Assembly (NCBI RefSeq): GCF_041146875.1
Contig: NZ_JBFRXP010000002.1
Coordinates: 1-64,000 of the forward strand
Origin: Igneacidithiobacillus sp041146875
GTDB taxonomy: Bacteria; Pseudomonadota; Gammaproteobacteria; Acidithiobacillales; Acidithiobacillaceae
Length of the DNA stretch: 64,000 bases
Direction of reading: 5' to 3'
The notes under the pieces are model-generated. The model made no database searches. It was not told where the DNA came from and saw only the letters and a program-made list of their open reading frames with translations. Positions within the stretch are counted from its first letter, which is position 1. Each line of letters begins with the position of its first letter. Positions 35,205 through 42,542 of the stretch are shown here, one piece after another. A program made the position numbers and the translations under genes.

Positions 35205-36557
35205 ATGGCAAGAAAATTCTTTGGTACAGACGGCGTACGCGGTCGGGTAGGAGAAATGCCCATGCGTGCCGATTGGGTGTTACAGCTCGGCTGGGCTGCC
35301 GGTAAGGTGCTTACTCAAGGCGTATCGGGCAGACCCCGTGTCCTGATCGGTAAGGATACCCGTCTCTCCGGTTATCTCCTCGAATCCGCGCTGGAGTCGG
35401 GTCTTGCGGCGGCAGGCGTCGACGTGTTGCTGGTCGGTCCCCTGCCAACACCCGCGATTGCCTATCTCACCCGCACCCTGCGTGCGCATGCCGGCATTGT
35501 CATTAGTGCCTCGCACAACCCGTATGAAGACAACGGCATCAAGTTCTTTTCCGCTACCGGCTACAAGCTGCCCGATTCCGTAGAAGAGGCGATTGAGGCA
35601 GAGCTGGAGAAACCTATGGGTTGCGCCGCACCTGAAGCCCTGGGCAAGGCGCGCCGAGTCGACGACGCCGCTGGCCGTTATGTTGAATACTGCAAGACGA
35701 CCTTTCCTGCTATGGCCGATCTACGTGGCTTGCGTATCGTCATCGATACCGCGCATGGTGCGGGTTATAAAGTGGCACCCATGGTATTCAGTGAACTGGG
35801 TGCACAAGTAGAAACGATTGGGGCGCAGCCTGATGGCATCAACATCAACGACGGCGTTGGATCGACCGCTCCGGCAGCAATCGTCGCTGCCGTGCAGGGG
35901 CGGCAGGCGGATATAGGGATTGCCCTAGATGGTGATGGTGATCGCGTTTTGTTGGTTGATGCGACTGGTAAGGTCTGGGATGGCGATGCCATCCTTTGGT
36001 TGCTTGCCCAAGCCTTCGCCGAACGTGGCGCACTGCCGGGGGTGGTCGGTACAGTAATGACCAATTTGGCGCTGGAAAAAGCGTTGTTGGAACGAAGTAT
36101 TCCCTTCGTGCGCAGCGCCGTGGGCGACCGCTACGTATTGGAAGCCATGCAACAGATGGGGTACCCACTGGGCGGGGAGAACTCCGGGCACATCATCACC
36201 CCAGCAAATACCACCGGAGACGCTATTCTTGCCGCTTTGCAGGTGCTTGCTTTTCTGCAACAGCAAGGTAGCACCTTACATGAGTTGACGAACAGCCTGC
36301 AATTGTACCCCCAGGTCTTGCTTGGCTTGCGCCTGCCAGATGCGCGACAACAACTGGAACGCCATGACGTACAGCAATTGTTGCACCAGGCAGAAGCCGA
36401 ACTCGCCGGGCGGGGGCGCCTTTTGGTGCGTGCCTCGGGCACGGAACCGCTGTTGCGTATTATGGTGGAAGCAGAGGAGCCAGGGGTGGCGCAAGCGCTG
36501 GCTGAAGACCTGCGGACGCAAATCGCCGCCTGCGTGGCTGAGGCAGTCGCAGTTTGA
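35205..36557 (+). CDS. glmM: Phosphoglucosamine mutase
   Basis: 450 residues; converts glucosamine-6-phosphate to glucosamine-1-phosphate for peptidoglycan and LPS. The N-terminus RKFFGTDGVRG is diagnostic. The phosphorylated Ser is S103 in SASHNP. The metal loop is LDGDGDR, the sugar loop GGENSGH and the phosphate loop RASGTEPLLR. ATG 35205 is chosen, 7 bases after folP; a much longer frame begins inside folP and is rejected. Confidence 0.95.
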   Translation: MARKFFGTDGVRGRVGEMPMRADWVLQLGWAAGKVLTQGVSGRPRVLIGKDTRLSGYLLESALESGLAAAGVDVLLVGPLPTPAIAYLTRTLRAHAGIVISASHNPYEDNGIKFFSATGYKLPDSVEEAIEAELEKPMGCAAPEALGKARRVDDAAGRYVEYCKTTFPAMADLRGLRIVIDTAHGAGYKVAPMVFSELGAQVETIGAQPDGININDGVGSTAPAAIVAAVQGRQADIGIALDGDGDRVLLVDATGKVWDGDAILWLLAQAFAERGALPGVVGTVMTNLALEKALLERSIPFVRSAVGDRYVLEAMQQMGYPLGGENSGHIITPANTTGDAILAALQVLAFLQQQGSTLHELTNSLQLYPQVLLGLRLPDARQQLERHDVQQLLHQAEAELAGRGRLLVRASGTEPLLRIMVEAEEPGVAQALAEDLRTQIAACVAEAVAV

Positions 36558-36561
36558 CTGC

Positions 36562-36617
36562 ATAGGACGAGGGTAAATTGACCCTTGCCGGGTGACTCTT
36601 TACACTCCTCGTCCTAT
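36562..36617 (+). promoter_or_regulatory. tpiA promoter flanked by an 11-base inverted repeat
   Basis: TTGACC (36578-36583) and TACACT (36601-36606) with a 17-base spacer form a good sigma70 promoter. It is bracketed by ATAGGACGAGG (36562-36572) and its exact reverse complement CCTCGTCCTAT (36607-36617). There is no T run after the right arm, so it does not look like a normal glmM terminator. Confidence 0.6.
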
Positions 36618-36650
36618 TAGCGATTGATGACAAATGGAAGGAAGGGCGAC

Positions 36651-37424
36651 GTGCGGCCGATCATGGTAGCGGGCAATTGGAAGATGAATGGCTTGAATGC
36701 AGATGCGGAGCATCTCACGCAAGCGATTCTCGATGCTGGTCTGACGCCAGCCTCGCCGGAGGTGGTCTTGTTTCCACCGTTTACGCTATTGCCCATGGTG
36801 CATCAGGTGGCCAAGGGCAGTTCTTTGCGTTGGGGTGGGCAAAACCTTTTCTGGGAGAGCCATGGTGCCTACACTGGTGAGATCTCTGGCGCGATGTTGC
36901 GTGACCATGGTTGCCGTTATGTCTTGATCGGGCACTCAGAGCGTCGGCAGATTTTTCAAGAGACGGATGAAATCGTCTTGAAAAAGGTGAAGGCGGCTCT
37001 GCATTCCGGTCTGATCCCCATGGTCTGTATCGGCGAGTCGGAGCAGGAGCGGCTGCAAGGGAATACCGAAGAAGTTCTGCGGCGCCAGGTCGAGGCGATC
37101 CTGCCGGCCTTGGGCAGCGCTGGGCAGCAGGCCAACATGGTGCTCGCCTACGAGCCGATCTGGGCGATTGGCACCGGTAAGACCGCTGGCCCTGAGCAGG
37201 CGCAAGAAGTGCACGCCTTTGTGCGAGGACTCATTGCCGCAAAAAATCCGGACATCGCCCGCAAAATTCTCTTGCTCTACGGCGGCAGTGTGAAGGCCAA
37301 CAATGCCCAGTCCCTCTTTTCGCAGCCGGATATCGACGGTGGCCTGGTGGGCGGTGCCTCCCTGCAGGCGGCTGAATTTTTACAAATCTGTCAGGCTGCC
37401 CATGTGGTAGCCCGAGGTCTTTAA
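36651..37424 (+). CDS. tpiA: Triosephosphate isomerase
   Basis: A glycolytic/gluconeogenic TIM-barrel enzyme of 257 residues (E. coli 255). Catalytic residues are Lys in GNWKMNG, His in GHSERR, Glu in AYEPIWAIGTG; the flexible loop and GGSVK phosphate site are present. GTG at 36651 follows GGAAGGAAGG at good spacing and yields the family length; the frame start at 36624 would add nine unrelated residues. Confidence 0.95.
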   Translation: MRPIMVAGNWKMNGLNADAEHLTQAILDAGLTPASPEVVLFPPFTLLPMVHQVAKGSSLRWGGQNLFWESHGAYTGEISGAMLRDHGCRYVLIGHSERRQIFQETDEIVLKKVKAALHSGLIPMVCIGESEQERLQGNTEEVLRRQVEAILPALGSAGQQANMVLAYEPIWAIGTGKTAGPEQAQEVHAFVRGLIAAKNPDIARKILLLYGGSVKANNAQSLFSQPDIDGGLVGGASLQAAEFLQICQAAHVVARGL

Positions 37425-37426
37425 TT

Positions 37427-37834
37427 ATGTACACGGCGTTATTGGTCCTCCAAGTCTTGATCTGTGTGGTATTGGTCGGTCTCGTGCTCATTCAGAAAGG
37501 GCAGGGCGCTGATATCGGCGCGGTCTTTGGTGGCGGTGGTTCGCAGACGGTCTTTGGTGCGCAAGGCGCAGGAAATTTTCTCAGCCATGTCACCGCTATC
37601 CTGGCGGCAATCTTCTTCCTCAATAGCCTCGCCCTTGCCTATTTGTCGGAGCATGAGGCGCATCAAGTTGGTGTGGGTATCGCTCTACCCAGCTCTGCGG
37701 CGGCGACAACCGCGCCTACCGCTTCGCCCATCGCCAGCACAACCAGTCCTGCGACTGTTGCGACTCCAGCCTCTGTCGCACAATCTGCAGCGCCGGCCGT
37801 GGCAGTGCAAAAATCGCCTGCTTCCAAGCCTTGA
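37427..37834 (+). CDS. secG: Protein-export membrane protein SecG
   Basis: An auxiliary subunit of the SecYEG translocon, 135 residues. Two helices (about 3-22 and 52-72) flank the conserved loop GQGADIGAVFGGGGSQTVFG. The C-terminal 45 residues are an Ala/Thr/Ser/Pro-rich tail. It starts 2 bases after the tpiA stop and is followed by tRNA-Leu, the arrangement seen in many proteobacteria. Confidence 0.93.
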   Translation: MYTALLVLQVLICVVLVGLVLIQKGQGADIGAVFGGGGSQTVFGAQGAGNFLSHVTAILAAIFFLNSLALAYLSEHEAHQVGVGIALPSSAAATTAPTASPIASTTSPATVATPASVAQSAAPAVAVQKSPASKP

Positions 37835-37871
37835 CGTCTTCGGCAGGGCATGAGAAAGTTTTGACCCACTT

Positions 37872-37956
37872 GCCGAAGTGGTGAAATTGGTAGACACACC
37901 GTCTTGAGGGGGCGGCGGCGCAAGCCATACCGGTTCGAGTCCGGTCTTCGGCACCA
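37872..37956 (+). tRNA. tRNA-Leu(GAG)
   Basis: 85 bases including an encoded CCA. Acceptor stem GCCGAAG/CTTCGGC, anticodon loop TTGAGGG (anticodon GAG), a long variable arm (class II) and T-loop GGTTCGAGTCC. Lies between secG and the nuo operon. Confidence 0.97.
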
Positions 37957-37960
37957 TATC

Positions 37961-37983
37961 ACAGCCCGCGTGGCTGTTTTTTT
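37961..37983 (+). terminator. Rho-independent terminator after tRNA-Leu
   Basis: ACAGCC (37961-37966) and GGCTGT (37972-37977) form a 6-bp stem with a 5-base loop, ending in seven T. It separates the secG-tRNA transcript from nuo. Confidence 0.85.
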
Positions 37984-38005
37984 GTCTCTGTGATGTTCCA
38001 GATAT

Positions 38006-38036
38006 TTGATTATATAGAAAAAAAGTTTTTTATAAC
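38006..38036 (+). promoter_or_regulatory. Putative nuo operon promoter
   Basis: An A/T-rich island with TTGATT (38006-38011) and TTATAA/TATAAC starting at 38030/38031 (spacer 18-19 bases), about 50 bases before the preferred nuoA start and just after a terminator. It is the only good promoter-like stretch before the 14-gene operon. Confidence 0.45.
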
Positions 38037-38080
38037 GACCCTGATGGGTGTTTGACGACTTTGTTGGAGGGGCTGGCCCG

Positions 38081-38437
38081 GTGCTCGGACATTATTTGCC
38101 TGTGCTCATATTCTTGCTGATCGCTCTTGTGGTCGGCATTGTGCCCTTGGTGTTGGGCAGCAAGCTCGGTCCGAATCGGCCCGACAGCGAAAAGCTGTCC
38201 CCTTACGAATGTGGCTTCGAGGCCTTCGAAGATGCACGGGTCAAATTCGACGTACGTTACTACCTTGTAGCGATTTTATTCATCCTCTTCGACCTCGAAA
38301 TTGCGTTCTTGTTTCCCTGGGCAGTCGTTTTTGATGCTGTGGGCATGACTGGGTTCCTCGCCATGATGGTTTTTTTAGCCATCTTGGTAGTGGGCTTTGT
38401 CTATGAATGGAAGAAGGGGGCCTTGGAATGGGAATAG
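38081..38437 (+). CDS. nuoA: Complex I subunit NuoA
   Basis: A membrane subunit of NADH:quinone oxidoreductase with three helices, 118 residues. The conserved loop KLSPYECGFEAFEDARVKFDVRY lies near the quinone site; it is cited by its ends PYECG and FDVRYY. GTG 38081 (MLGHYLPVLIFLL) has a GGAGGGG RBS and gives the typical length. A GTG at 38048 would add 11 residues. nuoB overlaps the end by 10 bases. Confidence 0.93.
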   Translation: MLGHYLPVLIFLLIALVVGIVPLVLGSKLGPNRPDSEKLSPYECGFEAFEDARVKFDVRYYLVAILFILFDLEIAFLFPWAVVFDAVGMTGFLAMMVFLAILVVGFVYEWKKGALEWE

Positions 38438-38904
38438 AAGGTGTGCTCGAGAAAGGTTTTGTGACTACCAGTATCGATACGGTAGTCAACTGGAGCCGTA
38501 CCGGATCTCTGTGGCCGATGACCTTTGGATTGGCCTGTTGTGCCGTGGAAATGATGCACGCCGGTGCAGCGCGCTACGATCTTGATCGCTTTGGCATCAT
38601 TTTTCGTCCCAGCCCGCGGCAATCCGATGTGATGATCGTCGCCGGTACCCTAGTCAATAAAATGGCCCCAGCCCTGCGCAAGGTCTACGATCAGATGGCC
38701 GAACCGCGCTGGGTGGTGTCCATGGGCTCTTGCGCCAATGGCGGCGGTTACTATCACTATTCCTACAGTGTGGTGCGCGGCTGTGACCGGATCGTGCCGG
38801 TGGATGTCTATGTGCCCGGTTGTCCGCCGACCGCTGAGGCGCTTCTCTTTGGGCTGATCCAGCTGCAAAAGAAGATCCGCCGCACCCACACCATCGCCCG
38901 GTAG
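38428..38904 (+). CDS. nuoB: Complex I subunit NuoB (cluster N2)
   Basis: 158 residues. Carries the terminal [4Fe-4S] cluster N2, which reduces quinone: tandem Cys in LACCAVEMM (C37, C38), Cys in MGSCANGGGYY and Cys in VPGCPPTAEAL. ATG 38428 gives the family N-terminus MGIEGVLEKGFVTT and overlaps nuoA. Confidence 0.95.
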   Translation: MGIEGVLEKGFVTTSIDTVVNWSRTGSLWPMTFGLACCAVEMMHAGAARYDLDRFGIIFRPSPRQSDVMIVAGTLVNKMAPALRKVYDQMAEPRWVVSMGSCANGGGYYHYSYSVVRGCDRIVPVDVYVPGCPPTAEALLFGLIQLQKKIRRTHTIAR

Positions 38905-38909
38905 CCAGG

Positions 38910-39506
38910 ATGGAAGACTTGCAAACATTGTCCCAGCAGATCGAAGCTGGGCTCGGGCAGCGGATACGCCGCAAGCAGATTGCGCTTGGCGAACTCACCC
39001 TGGAGCTCGCGCGTGCGGACTTTCTCGCCAGTTGCACTTGGCTGCGCGACGAAGCGGGCTTCGATCAGCTTATCGACGTGTGTGGGGTGGACTATGCCGA
39101 ATATGGTGATGGCACATGGGAAGGCGAGCGTTTTGCCGTCGTCTACCATCTGCTCGGTATCCACAGCCGCCAACGTCTGCGCCTGCGGGTGTTTCTCGAC
39201 GAAGACCTGCCGGTCATCCCTTCGGTCAACGCGATCTGGCCAGCGGCCAATTGGTTTGAACGCGAGACCTTTGATCTATTCGGATTTCTCTTCGAGGGGC
39301 ATCCTGATCTGCGCCGCATCCTCACCGATTATGGCTTTGTCGGCCATCCCTTCCGCAAGGATTTTCCCTTGGTGGGTACGGTCGAGATGCGCTACGACCC
39401 GGACCAGCGGCGGGTAATCTATGAGCCGACGCGCACCGAGGAGCGGGTAGTGGTGCCGCGCATTGTGCGCAGTGATGAAGAGGGGCGTTACGATGCCAGA
39501 AATTAG
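38910..39506 (+). CDS. nuoC: Complex I subunit NuoC
   Basis: A hydrophilic 30-kDa-type subunit of the connecting arm, 198 residues. The signature ERETFDLFGFLFEGHPDLRR (cited in part) and RKDFPLVG are present. It is separate from nuoD, unlike the fused nuoCD of enteric bacteria, and overlaps nuoD by 14 bases. Confidence 0.95.
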   Translation: MEDLQTLSQQIEAGLGQRIRRKQIALGELTLELARADFLASCTWLRDEAGFDQLIDVCGVDYAEYGDGTWEGERFAVVYHLLGIHSRQRLRLRVFLDEDLPVIPSVNAIWPAANWFERETFDLFGFLFEGHPDLRRILTDYGFVGHPFRKDFPLVGTVEMRYDPDQRRVIYEPTRTEERVVVPRIVRSDEEGRYDARN

Positions 39507-40746
39507 CAACTTCACCATGAACTTTGGGCCGCAGCATCCCTCGGCTCACGGGGTGTTGCGTCTGGTGCTTGAGCTCGATGGCGAGGTCATCGAGCGCGCC
39601 GATCCGCATATCGGTCTGCTGCATCGTGCCACCGAAAAGCTCGCCGAGCACAAGACCTATCTGCAGAATCTGCCCTACATGGACCGTCTCGACTACGTGT
39701 CGATGATGTGCAACGAGCACGCCTACTGTCGTGCGGTCGAAGGGCTGCTCGGTATCGAGATCCCGCAGCGCGCCCAGTATATCCGTACGCTGTTCGATGA
39801 AATTACGCGCGTGCTCAACCACCTGCTCTGGCTCGGTGCCTACGCACTCGATGTCGGCGCCATGTCGGTCTTTCTCTATTGCTTTCGCGAGCGCGAAGAC
39901 CTGATGGATGTCTATGAGGCGGTTTCCGGCGCACGTATGCACGCTGCTTATTACCGGCCCGGTGGCGTCTACCGTGATCTGCCCGAGCGCATGCCGCAAT
40001 ATGACGCCTCGCCCTATCGTGATGCCAAGCGCCTCGACGAACTCAATGCCAATCGCCAGGGCTCGGTGCTCGATTTCGTCGAAGACTTCACTCGCCGCTT
40101 TCCCGGCTATGTCGATGAATACGAAACCCTGCTCACCGACAATCGGATCTGGAAGCAGCGTACCGTGGGCATTGGTGTGGTTGCCCCGGAGCGGGCCATC
40201 GCCCTGGGCTTTACCGGCCCCATGCTACGTGCTTCGGGAGTGGCTTGGGATCTGCGTCGTACCCAACCCTACGCCGCCTACGCCGATCTCGATTTTGAGA
40301 TCCCCCTGGGCAAGGAAGGTGACTGCTATGACCGCTATTTGGTGCGCGTGGCGGAGATGCGCGAGAGTAACAAAATTATCGCCCAATGCGTTGATTGGCT
40401 GCGCAAAAATCCTGGGCCGGTGATTGTCGATGACTACAAGATCGCGCCGCCACCGCGGGAAGAGATGAAGACCAGCATGGAAGCGCTGATCCATCACTTC
40501 AAACTGTTTTCTGAAGGGATGATCGTGCCGGCCGGGGAAATCTACGCGGCAGTTGAGGCGCCAAAGGGCGAGTTCGGTATCTATATGCTCTCTGATGGCG
40601 CCAACAAACCCTATCGCATGAAGATTCGCGCCCCTGGTTTTTCGCATCTCGCCGCTATGGATGAGATGGCGCGCGGGCACATGATTGCCGATGTGGTGGC
40701 GATTTTGGCTACCATGGACATCGTCTTCGGGGAGATCGACCGATGA
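39493..40746 (+). CDS. nuoD: Complex I subunit NuoD
   Basis: A 49-kDa-type subunit, 417 residues, forming the quinone cavity with NuoB. The N-terminus NFGPQHPSAHGVLRL holds the conserved His next to the quinone head group. HIGLLHRATEKLAE and the C-terminal DVVAILATMDIVFGEIDR are typical. ATG 39493 is preferred over a frame start at 39463. The stop overlaps nuoE (ATGA). Confidence 0.95.
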   Translation: MPEISNFTMNFGPQHPSAHGVLRLVLELDGEVIERADPHIGLLHRATEKLAEHKTYLQNLPYMDRLDYVSMMCNEHAYCRAVEGLLGIEIPQRAQYIRTLFDEITRVLNHLLWLGAYALDVGAMSVFLYCFREREDLMDVYEAVSGARMHAAYYRPGGVYRDLPERMPQYDASPYRDAKRLDELNANRQGSVLDFVEDFTRRFPGYVDEYETLLTDNRIWKQRTVGIGVVAPERAIALGFTGPMLRASGVAWDLRRTQPYAAYADLDFEIPLGKEGDCYDRYLVRVAEMRESNKIIAQCVDWLRKNPGPVIVDDYKIAPPPREEMKTSMEALIHHFKLFSEGMIVPAGEIYAAVEAPKGEFGIYMLSDGANKPYRMKIRAPGFSHLAAMDEMARGHMIADVVAILATMDIVFGEIDR

Positions 40747-41231
40747 GTGAGTGGTTGTCGCCGGCGTCCCTCGATGAAATCGCCCGTGAGCGAGCCAAAT
40801 ATCCGCCCGAGCAGGCGCGCTCGGCATTACTCGCGGCACTGCGTATTGCCCAGGCAGATCATGGTTATCTCCCCGAGCCCCTCATCGAGCACGTGGCGGA
40901 GATCCTTGGCGTGCCGGCTATTCAGGCCTTTGAGGTGGCGACTTTCTACACCATGTACGACCTGCAGCCAGTGGGCAAACACCAGTTTTGTGTCTGTGGT
41001 AGCGTCTCTTGTTTTCTAAACGACTCCGATGGGATCCTTGCGCATCTGCAAGAGCGCCTCGGTATTGGCATCGGCGAAACCACCGCTGATGGTCTCTTCA
41101 CCATCAAGGAAGTGGAATGCCTCGGTGCCTGCAAGGATGCGCCCTTGATGCAGCTTGGCGATCGTTATATCGAGAATCTGACCCCCGATAGCATTGATGC
41201 GCTCATTACGAAATTACGGACTGGAGGCTGA
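40743..41231 (+). CDS. nuoE: Complex I subunit NuoE ([2Fe-2S] N1a)
   Basis: A thioredoxin-fold 24-kDa-type subunit, 162 residues, binding cluster N1a through C85, C90, C126 and C130 (CGSVSC and CLGAC). Part of the NADH dehydrogenase module with NuoF and NuoG. Start overlaps the nuoD stop by four bases. Confidence 0.95.
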   Translation: MSEWLSPASLDEIARERAKYPPEQARSALLAALRIAQADHGYLPEPLIEHVAEILGVPAIQAFEVATFYTMYDLQPVGKHQFCVCGSVSCFLNDSDGILAHLQERLGIGIGETTADGLFTIKEVECLGACKDAPLMQLGDRYIENLTPDSIDALITKLRTGG

Positions 41232-41234
41232 GCA

Positions 41235-42542
41235 ATGACGACAGAAACGTATGTAAATGGCGTTACCCTGCGAAACCGCGGCCTACCGAACTCCCATCGC
41301 TTAGCGGTGTATCAGGACACTGGTGGTTATCAAGCCCTGCGTAAGGTACTGCTTGAAGGCATGACGCCGGATCAGATCATTAACGAGATGAAGACCTCGG
41401 CCCTGCGTGGCCGCGGTGGTGCTGGCTTTCCCACTGGCCTGAAGTGGAGCTTTATGCCCAAGGGCGTAAGTGGAATGAAATACCTGCTGTGCAATGCCGA
41501 CGAGGGAGAACCAGGTACCTGTAAGGATCGTGACATCATGCGCTACGAGCCGCATCGTCTGGTCGAGGGTATGATCATAGCGGCCTATGCCATGGGCGCC
41601 CGTGCTGGCTACATCTATATTCGCGGGGAGTTCATCGAGCCGATTCGCGTGGTCGAAGACGCGATTGCCGAAGCCTATCGCGCAAATTTCCTTGGGGAGA
41701 ATATCCTCGGCACCGATTTCTCCTTTGACCTTGCCGTGCATCGCGGCGCTGGCGCCTATATTTGTGGCGAGGAAACGGCGCTGATGGAGTCGTTGGAAGG
41801 TAAGAAGGGGCAGCCACGTTTCAAGCCTCCCTTCCCGGCGAGCTATGGGCTCTATGGCCAACCGACCACCATCAACAACGTCGAGACCTTCGCTTCGGTG
41901 CCCGACATCATCGTGCGTGGTGGCCAGTGGTTTTTGGATCTCGGCAAGCCCAACAACGGTGGTACCAAAATCTTTTCGGTGACCGGACACGTGCAGCGGC
42001 CAGGCAATTTCGAGGTGCCCATGGGTACGCCCTTTGCCGAGCTGCTGGAAATGGCCGGCGGCTTGCACCCTGGGCGCAAACTCAAGGCGGTGATCCCCGG
42101 TGGTACCAGTACCGCCATGGTTGCTGGCGAACAGATGATGGAAGTGAGTATGGATTACGACAGCATCTCCAAGGCCAGCTCGGCCTTGGGTGCGGGCTCG
42201 GTCATTATCATTGATGACAGCGTCTGCATAGTGAAAGTTGTCGAGCGGATCGCGCGCTTTTACATGCATGAGTCCTGTGGTCAGTGTACCCCCTGTCGGG
42301 AGGGTATGGGCTGGCTCTGGCGCGTCATGCATCGCATCGAAAACGGCCAGGGGCGTGAGTCAGATTTGGAGCTCTTGCAGAATGTCGGCTCGCGCATCGA
42401 AGGGCGGACGATCTGCGCCCTTGCCGATGGCGGTGTGGCACCAGTGACCAGTTCTCTACGGCTGTTCCCGGAAGAATACCTGCATCATGTGCGCCATAAG
42501 ACCTGTCTGGTCGGTGCCGATGCCACACGGAGAGTTGCCTGA
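41235..42542 (+). CDS. nuoF: Complex I subunit NuoF (NADH/FMN, N3)
   Basis: A 51-kDa-type subunit, 435 residues, that binds NADH and FMN and carries cluster N3. NADH/FMN loop GRGGAGFPTGLKW near 59-71 and NADEGEPGTCKDRD. The N3 ligands are C348, C351, C354 in CGQCTPC and a later Cys in GRTICALADG. The stop overlaps the nuoG start by one base (TGATG). Confidence 0.96.
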   Translation: MTTETYVNGVTLRNRGLPNSHRLAVYQDTGGYQALRKVLLEGMTPDQIINEMKTSALRGRGGAGFPTGLKWSFMPKGVSGMKYLLCNADEGEPGTCKDRDIMRYEPHRLVEGMIIAAYAMGARAGYIYIRGEFIEPIRVVEDAIAEAYRANFLGENILGTDFSFDLAVHRGAGAYICGEETALMESLEGKKGQPRFKPPFPASYGLYGQPTTINNVETFASVPDIIVRGGQWFLDLGKPNNGGTKIFSVTGHVQRPGNFEVPMGTPFAELLEMAGGLHPGRKLKAVIPGGTSTAMVAGEQMMEVSMDYDSISKASSALGAGSVIIIDDSVCIVKVVERIARFYMHESCGQCTPCREGMGWLWRVMHRIENGQGRESDLELLQNVGSRIEGRTICALADGGVAPVTSSLRLFPEEYLHHVRHKTCLVGADATRRVA

